DNA from: Syntrophales bacterium
GTDB taxonomy: Bacteria > Desulfobacterota > Syntrophia > Syntrophales > UBA2192
Reading direction: 5' to 3'
Length of the DNA: 5,881 nt
Assembly: GCA_025454095.1 (NCBI GenBank)
Contig: JALOPC010000113.1
Location: forward strand, 1-5,881
The notes beneath the pieces were generated by a model. It was not told the DNA's origin and ran no database searches. It saw only the letters and a list, made by a program, of their open reading frames with translations. Positions 1 to 5,881 of this stretch are shown here, piece by piece. A program made the position numbers and the translations under genes. How positions within the stretch are numbered: the stretch's first letter is position 1; each line of letters starts with the position of its first letter.

Positions 1-2337
1 TTTGTCCCCGACGGCATCGCCCGGTATCTCGACGCACCCATCTTCACTGCGATGCTCGTTTCCCTGGGGTACGGGACGTTCCTGGCCTCCCGCGAATTCG
101 ACTATACCCTGTGGTTCAAGGACCTGAACCTGTCTCTCGTCGTCTGGGGCTCCCTGCTGGTGGCCTCCTTCCTGGGAATCCTTCTGCTGTTCGTGATGCA
201 GTGGGGACTCGCCCTGCGGTCGCTGATCGCGAAGAAGACGTTTCCGTACAGCATGGACAACATGCCCTACTACGACCTGTTCTTCGCGCTGCTGGCCTCC
301 ATCATGTCGCTGTACATCTTCCTGGAGTTCAACGCCCTCGGTCTGCGCACAGGGGCCCCGGACCGGGCCGATCTGGTCATCGGCGGGTTCGCCATCCTTC
401 TGGTGCTCGAGGGGGCCCGCAGGAGCATCGGCCCGCCGCTGCCCATCATCGCGGGGCTCGTCCTCATCAACTGCTACCTGGGGCCTTACTTTCTCGACAT
501 CCCGGGGCTCACGCTCTTTGCCCACCGGGGCTACTCCATCTCCCGGATCGTCGACTACATGTTCCTCGGCACCGAGGGCATCTACGGGATCCCCATCGGG
601 GTCATCGCCACCTTCGTCTTTCACTTCGTTCTCTTCGGTCTCTTCATCGCCCGGACGGGCCTGGGGCAGCTCTTCATGGACCTGGCCATGGCCTTGGCAG
701 GCTGGTCCGCCGGCGGTCCGGCAAAAGTCGCGGTCATCTCCAGCGGTTTCTTCGGCTCCATCAGCGGCTCCTCCGTGGCGAACACCGTGACGACGGGCTC
801 CTTCACGATTCCCCTGATGAAGAAGGTGGGTTACAAGCCGGTCTTTGCCGGCGCCGTCGAGGCGACCTCGTCCACAGGCGGTCAGATCATGCCCCCCGTC
901 ATGGGGGCCGCCGCCTTCATCATGGCCGAGTTCCTGGGGGTTCCCTACATCAAGATCGCCACGGCCGCCATCGTGCCGGCACTCGTCTACTACTTTGCCG
1001 TGGGGACCATGGTCCACCTGGAGGCCCTGAAGAACAATCTGGTGGGGCTGCCCCGGCACATGCTGCCCAACATCTGGGCCATCCTGAAAGACCGCGGGAT
1101 CATCATCGCCCCGCTCATCGCCATCGTCTACCTGCTTATATCGGGCAAGAGCCCCTTCCTGTCGGCTTTCTGGGGAATCATCCTTTCCGTTTCCATCGGG
1201 CAGGTCCACCGCAGAACGCTGCCCTTCCTGGTGACGGTCCTCCTGTCGGTGCCCTGCATCCTGGCGGACATGAATCCCCTGCAGGAGATCTCTCCCGCGT
1301 TCACGATGTGGGTCGTTTTCTTCATCGTCGGCTTCGGCTTTACCTTTTTCCGCACCGATCGCCTGACCTGGCTTCTGGGGGTCCTGACGTCGGGGCTGCT
1401 GGCCGCGATGCTCGTCCTGGGGTTCGAATCTTTCGACGCGGCCTTCTGGACGAACACCGCCGTCGTCGCCGCGGGCATCTTCTACAAGGAAAGCAAGATG
1501 CGGGTTCCCGACATCCTGGGCGCCCTGGAGTGGGGCACCCGAAACGCCCTGTCCATCGGCGCCGCCTGCGCCTGCGTGGGCTTCATCGTCGGGGCGACGA
1601 CCCTCACGGGCCTCGGGCTCAAGTTCGCCGCCACGGTCATCAACCTCGCCAACGCGGCGGGGTCGACGGTGATCTCCCTCGATTTCTTCAACCTGCTTAC
1701 GCTGAAGGGCGTCACGCTCTTTTTCACCCTGCTGTTTACGATGTTTGCCTGCTTTATTCTCGGCATGGGCATCCCCACGACGGCCCAGTACATCGTCGCC
1801 TCCATGATCGCCGCGCCGGCGCTGCTGCAGTGGGGGATCAACCCGCTGGTGTCCCACTTCTTCGTCTTCTACTATTCGATCCTCGCCGACGTGACGCCGC
1901 CCGTGGCGCTTGCCGCCTATGCCGCGTCGGGCATCTCGGGGGCAGACCCCTTCCGGACGGGGCTCCGGGCGTTTACCCTTTCCTCCGGGGGGTTCATCGT
2001 TCCCTTCGTCTTCGTGACGGCCCCCATCGTGCTGGGTTACCCCAGCATCGTGGACCCCAATGTGCCCATGGACTGGGTCTGGTTCTGCCAGGTCCTCTTC
2101 ACGCTGATCGCCGGGGCGATCGCCCTGGGTGCCACGGTGATCGGGTACCTGGCCGACCGCTCGACCATTCTGGAGAGGGTCCTGACAGGGCTGTCAGCCG
2201 CCTTCCTTATCATTCCCGAGACATTCACGGACTTCGCAGGCCTTGCTCTGCTTGTACTGGTCTATGCGATACAGAAGATGAGGAAGCGCGAGAGAAAACG
2301 CCAGACGCCGGAGGCACCGGCCGAAAAGGCGGCATGA
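1..2337 (+). CDS. TRAP transporter permease, fused 4TM/12TM (DctQM-like) subunit, 5' partial
   Basis: Integral inner-membrane permease of a tripartite ATP-independent periplasmic (TRAP) transporter, with the small Q and large M subunits fused, as is usual in TAXI-type systems. Such systems use a cation gradient plus a periplasmic binding protein; the solute cannot be read from the sequence. The frame is open to base 1, and the first ATG (52) has no ribosome site, so the true start is upstream. Numbering from that ATG (761 residues), family hallmarks are a Q-like part with LEGARR (119-124), FGSISGSSVANTVTTGSFTIP around 234-254, GGQIMPPVMGAAAFIMAE (276-293) and the second-half signatures GMGIPTTAQYI (571-581) and LADVTPPVALAAYAASG (611-627). 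The C-terminal tail has two further hydrophobic stretches (about 678-700 and 711-740) and ends in a Lys/Arg-rich cytoplasmic tail. Residues about 385-485 form an extra hydrophobic segment not expected between the two M halves. Expected partner: a TAXI solute receptor gene to the left, outside the window. Confidence 0.93.
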   Translation, partial: FVPDGIARYLDAPIFTAMLVSLGYGTFLASREFDYTLWFKDLNLSLVVWGSLLVASFLGILLLFVMQWGLALRSLIAKKTFPYSMDNMPYYDLFFALLASIMSLYIFLEFNALGLRTGAPDRADLVIGGFAILLVLEGARRSIGPPLPIIAGLVLINCYLGPYFLDIPGLTLFAHRGYSISRIVDYMFLGTEGIYGIPIGVIATFVFHFVLFGLFIARTGLGQLFMDLAMALAGWSAGGPAKVAVISSGFFGSISGSSVANTVTTGSFTIPLMKKVGYKPVFAGAVEATSSTGGQIMPPVMGAAAFIMAEFLGVPYIKIATAAIVPALVYYFAVGTMVHLEALKNNLVGLPRHMLPNIWAILKDRGIIIAPLIAIVYLLISGKSPFLSAFWGIILSVSIGQVHRRTLPFLVTVLLSVPCILADMNPLQEISPAFTMWVVFFIVGFGFTFFRTDRLTWLLGVLTSGLLAAMLVLGFESFDAAFWTNTAVVAAGIFYKESKMRVPDILGALEWGTRNALSIGAACACVGFIVGATTLTGLGLKFAATVINLANAAGSTVISLDFFNLLTLKGVTLFFTLLFTMFACFILGMGIPTTAQYIVASMIAAPALLQWGINPLVSHFFVFYYSILADVTPPVALAAYAASGISGADPFRTGLRAFTLSSGGFIVPFVFVTAPIVLGYPSIVDPNVPMDWVWFCQVLFTLIAGAIALGATVIGYLADRSTILERVLTGLSAAFLIIPETFTDFAGLALLVLVYAIQKMRKRERKRQTPEAPAEKAA

Positions 2338-2463
2338 ACGGTTGCGACAGGAAATCCGCCGAAAGGGTTTCTTTCAGGGTTTACCAGGGAAGATGCGCGG
2401 ATTCAGATCGGTCAACGGCCGTCTGGTCTGAACTCACGTCCCAGAGAACGGCTCGCTGAAAAC

Positions 2464-2504
2464 GAAGAGAGGATCGGGGAGATCATCTTCCCGATCCTCT
2501 CTTT
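2464..2504. terminator. Bidirectional intrinsic terminator between the TRAP permease and def
   Basis: A perfect 14-bp inverted repeat (2465-2478 with 2490-2503, arm AAGAGAGGATCGGG) can be extended inward by four pairs (2479-2482 with 2486-2489, one G-U) to a 3-nt TCA loop. On the + strand it is followed by a pyrimidine-rich TCTTC run. On the - strand it is followed by CGTTTT. It lies between two converging genes, 127 bp after the permease stop and 18 bp after the def stop, so it probably ends both transcripts. The U-tracts are short and broken, so termination efficiency is an inference. Confidence 0.85.
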
Positions 2505-2521
2505 CTTCAAGTTTCTGTGCC

Positions 2522-3076
2522 CTATTTGAAGAGCTTGTCGAAAAACGCCTCTTTCTCCTTCGGGTAGGAGATGGTGCCCTCGTGGTCGACGACGAGCCGC
2601 CCGTCGAGGTGGTCGATCTCGTGCTGGACGATGCGGGCGAGGAACCCCGTGTAGCGCTTGTTGACCTTGTTGCCGTCGAGATCGACGGCCTTCACCTTGA
2701 TCTCCGTGGCGCGCGTCACCTCCACGCTGATGTCCGGGCAGGAGAGGCACCCCTCGTTCATCACTTCCGGCTCGCCGCGCATCTGCGTGATTCGTGCGTT
2801 GATCAGGACCTCCCAGTCGCCCTTGCCGCTGACCCCTTTTTTGTCGAAGTCCTTCACCTTGAAGGCGATGATCCGCTTGCTGAGCCCGATTTGCGGGGCC
2901 GCCAGCCCCAGGGCGTCGTTGCGCTTCAGGAAGGCGTCGACAAGGGTCTTGATGTCTTTTTTCGCCGCGGCGTCGAAGGGTACGGGCAGGTCGGCGGCCT
3001 TCTTCCGCAGAAGCTTCGCCTCCTCGTCGATCACCTTTCCGTCGCGCCAGAGCTGCCAGGTCGTGTGTTTGGTCAT
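2522..3076 (-). CDS. def: Peptide deformylase
   Basis: Cytoplasmic metalloenzyme that removes the N-formyl group from the initiator methionine of new bacterial proteins. The 184-residue product has the usual family length (about 150-200) and all three signature motifs: motif 1 as ALGLAAPQ (55-62), motif 2 EGCLSCP (108-114) and motif 3 QHEIDHLDG (151-159). Expected metal ligands C110, H152 and H156, catalytic E153 and Q62 are all present, so the enzyme should be active. Motif 1 deviates in that its usual first glycine is A55, and the N-terminal region before it is divergent. The ATG at 3076 is preceded 7 nt upstream by AAGGGAG, and an in-frame stop lies at 3112-3110, which fixes the start. It is not next to fmt, the common partner of housekeeping def, and has its own promoter, so it may be a stand-alone or second copy (inference). 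Confidence 0.95.
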   Translation of the reverse strand: MTKHTTWQLWRDGKVIDEEAKLLRKKAADLPVPFDAAAKKDIKTLVDAFLKRNDALGLAAPQIGLSKRIIAFKVKDFDKKGVSGKGDWEVLINARITQMRGEPEVMNEGCLSCPDISVEVTRATEIKVKAVDLDGNKVNKRYTGFLARIVQHEIDHLDGRLVVDHEGTISYPKEKEAFFDKLFK

Positions 3077-3083
3077 GACGCTG

Positions 3084-3090
3084 CTCCCTT
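3084..3090 (-). promoter_or_regulatory. Ribosome binding site of def
   Basis: AAGGGAG on the - strand, 7 nt before the ATG at 3076. It is a strong Shine-Dalgarno match and supports this start. Confidence 0.8.
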
Positions 3091-3108
3091 CCGTAGGATC
3101 CGCGAAGA

Positions 3109-3137
3109 GCTATAGCACCAAGCCGCATCGATTTCAA
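3109..3137 (-). promoter_or_regulatory. Sigma70-like promoter of def
   Basis: Read on the - strand: TTGAAA (3137-3132), a 17-nt spacer, then TATAGC (3114-3109). Each box is close to consensus and the spacing is ideal. The predicted transcript would start near 3102, giving a leader of about 26 nt that contains the def ribosome site. Based on sequence match only. Confidence 0.65.
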
Positions 3138-3151
3138 GGATGCATCGGTTC

Positions 3152-3180
3152 TTGATAAATTGCCTGATGTCTGCTAACGT
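3152..3180 (+). promoter_or_regulatory. Possible promoter of the radical SAM gene
   Basis: TTGATA (3152-3157), a 17-nt spacer, and TAACGT (3175-3180) preceded by TG one base earlier, as in extended -10 promoters. The -10 box keeps only the T, A and final T of TATAAT, so it is a weak match. Position fits: a transcript start near 3187 would leave a leader of about 43 nt before the GTG at 3230. Confidence 0.4.
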
Positions 3181-3217
3181 CGCCTGACCGCAAGGAAAAT
3201 GCCTACCAGGCACACCC

Positions 3218-3224
3218 GGAGAGG
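3218..3224 (+). promoter_or_regulatory. Ribosome binding site that selects the GTG start at 3230
   Basis: GGAGAGG, 5 nt before GTG at 3230. The same frame has a stop at 3185 and no ATG between, and the first in-frame ATG (3281) lacks a comparable site, so GTG is the best start. A 5-bp hairpin (3200-3204 with 3208-3212) lies just upstream and leaves the site free. Confidence 0.7.
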
Positions 3225-3229
3225 TTCCC

Positions 3230-4471
3230 GTGATCGACACCATCATCGGGCATGTGGCGCGAAAACAGTTCGCCCGGGCCATGAATTTCCAGGGGGGCGG
3301 TACTCCCGCGCTCCCGCCCGCCCGCGCGGCAAGCCCCTGCCTCCTTTATATCCACGTCCCCTTCTGCGAAAAACTATGCCCCTACTGTTCCTTCCACCGC
3401 GTGACCTTCGACGAGTCCCTGTGCCGGGAATACTTCGGGGCCCTCCGGAAGGAGCTTTCCCTGTACAAGGAACGGGGGTTCACGTTCGAGGGGATCTACG
3501 CCGGCGGCGGCACGCCGACGGTCATGGTCGACGAGCTGTCCGCGACGCTCGGGCACGCGAAGAGCCTCTTCCCCATCCGGGAGATCTCCGTCGAGACCAA
3601 CCCCAACCACCTGACGGACCGGCATTTGGACGCATTAAAGAACGCCGGCGTCAACCGCCTCTCCGTGGGGATCCAGAGCTTCGACGATGCGCTGCTCAAG
3701 GCCATGGACCGCTACGAGAAGTACGGAAGCGGGGCTTCCATCGCCGCGAGGCTCAAGGAAATCGGGGGCGTCTTCGACACGCTGAATGCCGACATGATCT
3801 TCAACTTCGCCCGGCAGAGCGCGGAGAGCCTGAAGGCCGACATCGACCGGCTCCTGGCAACCGGTGTCGACCAGGTGACCTACTACCCCCTCATGGTTTC
3901 GACGAAGACGCGGGAGCTGGTGCACCGGACCCTGGGGCCCGTCCCCGAGGATCGCGAGAGGGAATTCTACGGGATCATCACGGAGAGGCTCGTGCCGCCC
4001 TATCGTTTCTCCTCGGCGTGGTGTTTCTCCCGCAAGGAGGCGATGATCGACGAGTACGTCGTCAACTACGACGACTACGCGGGCCTCGGGAGCGGCTCCA
4101 TCGGATACCTCTACGGGACCTGCTACGCCAACACCTTCGACATCCGCGACTACATCGGACGGGTCAACCGCGGGGAGATCCCCCTTGCGGCCGCGCGGGA
4201 GTTCTCTGCGGCGGACCGGGTTCGCTACGACTTTCTCATGAAGCTCTTCGGCCTGCTGCTCGACATCCCCTCGATGCGCAGAAAGCACGGGAAGGCTTTC
4301 GACTGGCACCTGGGCCGGATCCTGCTGCCCTTCCGCCTCGTCGACGCCGTCCGCTACGATTACCGCAAGGACTGGCTCTACCTGACCCCGCGGGGGCGCT
4401 ACTACTGGGTCGTGATGATGCGCGAGTTCTTCACGGCCGTGAACAATTTCCGGGACTACTGCCGGCAGTAA
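3230..4471 (+). CDS. Radical SAM protein of the coproporphyrinogen III oxidase superfamily (HemW/HutW-like)
   Basis: 413-residue cytoplasmic radical SAM enzyme. YIHVPFCEKLCPYCSF (40-55) holds the CxxxCxxC iron-sulfur motif (C46, C50, C53). AGGGTP (91-96) is the SAM-binding glycine motif, and VETNP (121-125), NRLSVGIQSFDD (142-153) and GLGSGSIGYL (285-294) match conserved blocks of the HemN/HemW/HutW superfamily. The N-terminal PRYTSYPT-type stretch of true HemN is absent, so it should not be called coproporphyrinogen dehydrogenase. The usual HemW GR.H segment after QSF is also not conserved (here MDRYEKYGSG, 159-168). An N-terminal FARAMNFQGGG segment (14-24) and a C-terminal TPRGRYYW...REFF segment resemble, from memory, the ChuW/HutW anaerobic heme-handling methyltransferases. 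Heme trafficking, heme breakdown or another tetrapyrrole reaction are all possible; substrate unknown. It diverges from def and precedes selA by 112 bp with no obvious terminator between, so read-through into selA is possible. GTG start. Confidence 0.85.
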   Translation: MIDTIIGHVARKQFARAMNFQGGGTPALPPARAASPCLLYIHVPFCEKLCPYCSFHRVTFDESLCREYFGALRKELSLYKERGFTFEGIYAGGGTPTVMVDELSATLGHAKSLFPIREISVETNPNHLTDRHLDALKNAGVNRLSVGIQSFDDALLKAMDRYEKYGSGASIAARLKEIGGVFDTLNADMIFNFARQSAESLKADIDRLLATGVDQVTYYPLMVSTKTRELVHRTLGPVPEDREREFYGIITERLVPPYRFSSAWCFSRKEAMIDEYVVNYDDYAGLGSGSIGYLYGTCYANTFDIRDYIGRVNRGEIPLAAAREFSAADRVRYDFLMKLFGLLLDIPSMRRKHGKAFDWHLGRILLPFRLVDAVRYDYRKDWLYLTPRGRYYWVVMMREFFTAVNNFRDYCRQ

Positions 4472-4491
4472 GAACGGAAAAGAATGGGATG

Positions 4492-4518
4492 TTGGAATCG
4501 CGGAAGATTGGGTATAAT
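4492..4518 (+). promoter_or_regulatory. Probable promoter of selA
   Basis: A perfect TATAAT at 4513-4518 with TTGGAA at 4492-4497. The spacer is 15 nt, shorter than the optimal 17. It lies in a relatively AT-rich stretch just after the radical SAM stop. A start near 4525 would give a leader of about 59 nt before the selA ATG at 4584. It may provide selA with transcription independent of the upstream gene. Confidence 0.55.
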
Positions 4519-4573
4519 GCCGTAACCCATTGCTCCATCCCCTCATCATGCCATCACGCCAGCCCATTGGATT

Positions 4574-4577
4574 GAGG
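4574..4577 (+). promoter_or_regulatory. Weak ribosome binding site of selA
   Basis: GAGG, 6 nt before ATG 4584, is the only purine-rich match near either candidate start. The alternative in-frame ATG at 4548 would add 12 residues and has no Shine-Dalgarno-like sequence before it, so 4584 is preferred. Confidence 0.5.
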
Positions 4578-4583
4578 CCGCCC

Positions 4584-5881
4584 ATGGACGACACGCAGAA
4601 AGCCCAGCTGAAAAGCCTGCCCAAGGTCGACGAGGTCCTCGCCGTCCTCGAGAAGCGGGGAACCCTGGCAAGGGCGCCGCGGGAAAAGGTCCTCGAAACG
4701 ATCCGGGAAACCGTCGGCGGGATCCGCTCCGCGATCCTGGCGGGGACCTGGGGCGACAACCGGGCCCTTTCGAACGAATCCGCCGCCGATGCCGTTGCGG
4801 CCCGCATCGAGCGGCTCCACGCGTACAGCCTGCGGCGCGTGATCAATGCAACGGGGATCATCCTCCACACGAACCTCGGCCGGGCGCCGCTGTGCAAAGA
4901 GGCCCTGGAGCGCATCGTCGAGGTGAGCCGGGGCTACTCGAACCTGGAGTTCGACCTCGCCTCGGGGAAACGGGGGCTTCGCTACGATCACATCCGGGAA
5001 ATTCTCTGCGAGCTCACGGGGGCCGAGGACGCCCTGGTCGTCAACAACAACGCCGCGGCGGTGCTGCTGGTGCTCAGCACGCTGGCCCGGGGCCGGGAGG
5101 CCATCGTGTCGCGGGGCGAGCTGATCGAGATCGGGGGCGAGTTCCGCATCCCCGAGGTGATGGAGAGAAGCGGCGCCGTCCTGCGCGAGGTGGGGGCCAC
5201 CAACCGGACCCACCTGTCCGACTACGAGAGGGCCATCGGCGAGAACACGGCCCTCATCATGAAGGTCCACACGAGCAACTTCCGGATCGTGGGATTTACC
5301 GAGGAGGTCCCCGTGCCGGAACTGGTCGCACTGGGAGGCCGTCACGGGATCCCCGTGATGAACGACCTGGGGAGCGGCTGTTTCATCCGGCTGGAAAAGT
5401 ACGGGTTGCAGCGAGAGCCCACCGTGGCGGAAGCGGTGAAGGAAGGGGCCGACGTGATCACCTTCAGCGGCGACAAGCTGCTCGGCGGACCCCAGGCGGG
5501 GATCATCGTCGGGAAGAAAGACATGCTGGAGGGCATCAAGCGCAACCCCCTGAACCGGGCGCTGCGCATCGACAAGCTGACCCTCGCGGCGCTCGAGGCC
5601 ACGGCGAAGCTCTACCTGAACGAGCGGGAGGCCGTCGACGGTCTGCGCTCGCTCACGGCGCTCACGGAACCCGTAGAGGCCGCCGCCAGGCGCGCAAGAA
5701 AACTACTATCGCTCTTGAAAAAGGAAAACTTCCCCGGCGCGACCCTCGCCCTGCGGAAGGGGTCCTCCATGGCGGGAGGCGGCTCGCTGCCGACGCAGCA
5801 GATCCCCACGGTCCTCGTGGCCCTGCGCTCGGAGGGGCTTTCGGCCTCGCGCATCGACGAGAGGCTCCGGGCCTTGCCCGT
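4584..5881 (+). CDS. selA: L-seryl-tRNA(Sec) selenium transferase (SelA), 3' partial
   Basis: Pyridoxal-phosphate enzyme that converts Ser-tRNA(Sec) to selenocysteinyl-tRNA(Sec) using selenophosphate, the last step of bacterial selenocysteine synthesis. The frame runs uninterrupted from ATG 4584 to the window end (432 full codons). E. coli SelA is about 463 residues, so only some 30-40 C-terminal residues are missing. The N-terminal tRNA-contacting region (about 5-45, starting LKSLPKVDEVL) is followed by the PLP fold with INATG (87-91), HTNLGRAPL (95-103), GKRGLRYDH (128-136), ALVVNNNAAAV (150-160) and TFSGDKLLGGPQAG (293-306). K298 is the expected PLP-binding lysine, matching K295 of E. coli. 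All key motifs are intact, so it should be functional. selB and selD are not in view; selB often follows selA and may lie just to the right. The gene implies UGA recoding somewhere in this genome. Confidence 0.97.
   Translation, partial: MDDTQKAQLKSLPKVDEVLAVLEKRGTLARAPREKVLETIRETVGGIRSAILAGTWGDNRALSNESAADAVAARIERLHAYSLRRVINATGIILHTNLGRAPLCKEALERIVEVSRGYSNLEFDLASGKRGLRYDHIREILCELTGAEDALVVNNNAAAVLLVLSTLARGREAIVSRGELIEIGGEFRIPEVMERSGAVLREVGATNRTHLSDYERAIGENTALIMKVHTSNFRIVGFTEEVPVPELVALGGRHGIPVMNDLGSGCFIRLEKYGLQREPTVAEAVKEGADVITFSGDKLLGGPQAGIIVGKKDMLEGIKRNPLNRALRIDKLTLAALEATAKLYLNEREAVDGLRSLTALTEPVEAAARRARKLLSLLKKENFPGATLALRKGSSMAGGGSLPTQQIPTVLVALRSEGLSASRIDERLRALP

Noticed and set aside
2359..2378. 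Small hairpin (GAAAG / CTTTC with a GGTTT loop) soon after the permease stop.
   Set aside because: Only 5 pairs plus two across a bulge, and no T-tract; the much stronger hairpin at 2464-2504 better explains termination.
2404..2430. Imperfect inverted repeat (CAGATCGG with TCTGGTCTG region) between the permease and the terminator.
   Set aside because: Eight pairs at most with two wobble pairs and an 11-nt loop; within chance expectation for GC-rich sequence.
111..2459. Very long open frame (782 codons) overlapping the permease in a different forward frame.
   Set aside because: Its product is rich in Arg, Pro, Gly and His with no domain, as expected for a shifted frame of a GC-rich gene. The true frame has membrane helices and all TRAP motifs.
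2335..2529. The permease TGA stop is followed in frame by 63 open codons up to TGA 2527-2529, in a genome that has selA, raising the idea of a selenocysteine readthrough.
   Set aside because: The permease already ends with a typical charged cytoplasmic tail, the extension shows no recognisable domain, it passes through the terminator hairpin and into def, and no SECIS-like hairpin follows the TGA immediately. Open frames are common by chance at this GC content.
3199..4575. Long + strand open frame starting at ATG 3199 and overlapping the radical SAM gene.
   Set aside because: Low-complexity Arg/Pro-rich product; the other frame contains the CxxxCxxC and GGGTP motifs and has a good ribosome site.
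4548..4583. Alternative upstream ATG for selA adding 12 residues (MPSRQPIGLRPP).
   Set aside because: No ribosome site precedes it and the added residues do not resemble a SelA N terminus. The ATG at 4584 has a nearby GAGG and gives a normal family N terminus.
3635..5345. Long - strand open frames (4915-3635 and 5345-4554) opposite the radical SAM gene and selA.
   Set aside because: They are antisense shadows of well-supported genes, have no recognisable motifs and show compositions typical of reverse-frame GC-rich translation.

Overview
The window is GC-rich bacterial DNA, clearly coding-dense, with a strong preference for G or C at third codon positions. It carries four protein genes, two of them cut by the window edges. 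The set is a TRAP-type uptake permease, a peptide deformylase, an oxygen-sensitive radical SAM enzyme of the coproporphyrinogen oxidase superfamily and a bacterial-type selenocysteine synthase. This suggests an anaerobic, selenocysteine-using bacterium. A Desulfobacterota (deltaproteobacterial, Syntrophobacterales-like) host is my best guess, but this is an inference from gene style and not a phylogenetic result.

Layout: positions 1-2337 (+) are the C-terminal majority of a fused 4TM/12TM TRAP permease whose start lies upstream. It converges on a peptide deformylase gene (def, 3076 down to 2522, -). The two share a strong hairpin at about 2464-2504 that can terminate transcription in both directions. 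The deformylase and the next gene diverge from a 153-bp intergenic region holding a good sigma70-like promoter for def, a weaker one for the + strand, and a small palindrome exactly between the two -35 boxes. Positions 3230-4471 (+) encode a HemW/HutW-like radical SAM protein with a GTG start. After a 112-bp gap with a perfect TATAAT box comes selA (4584 to the window end, +), open at the right edge and lacking roughly its last 30-40 residues.

Functionally the genes do not form an obvious single pathway. The permease probably imports an organic solute with a TAXI-type binding protein that would lie to the left. The deformylase removes formyl groups from new proteins. The radical SAM enzyme probably acts on, or derives from enzymes acting on, tetrapyrroles under anoxic conditions. 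SelA converts Ser-tRNA(Sec) to Sec-tRNA(Sec), so the genome must use UGA as selenocysteine somewhere. No mobile element, CRISPR array, tRNA or rRNA was seen. I found no convincing new multi-gene system. The most interesting items are the extra hydrophobic insert in the TRAP permease and the uncertain function of the radical SAM enzyme.
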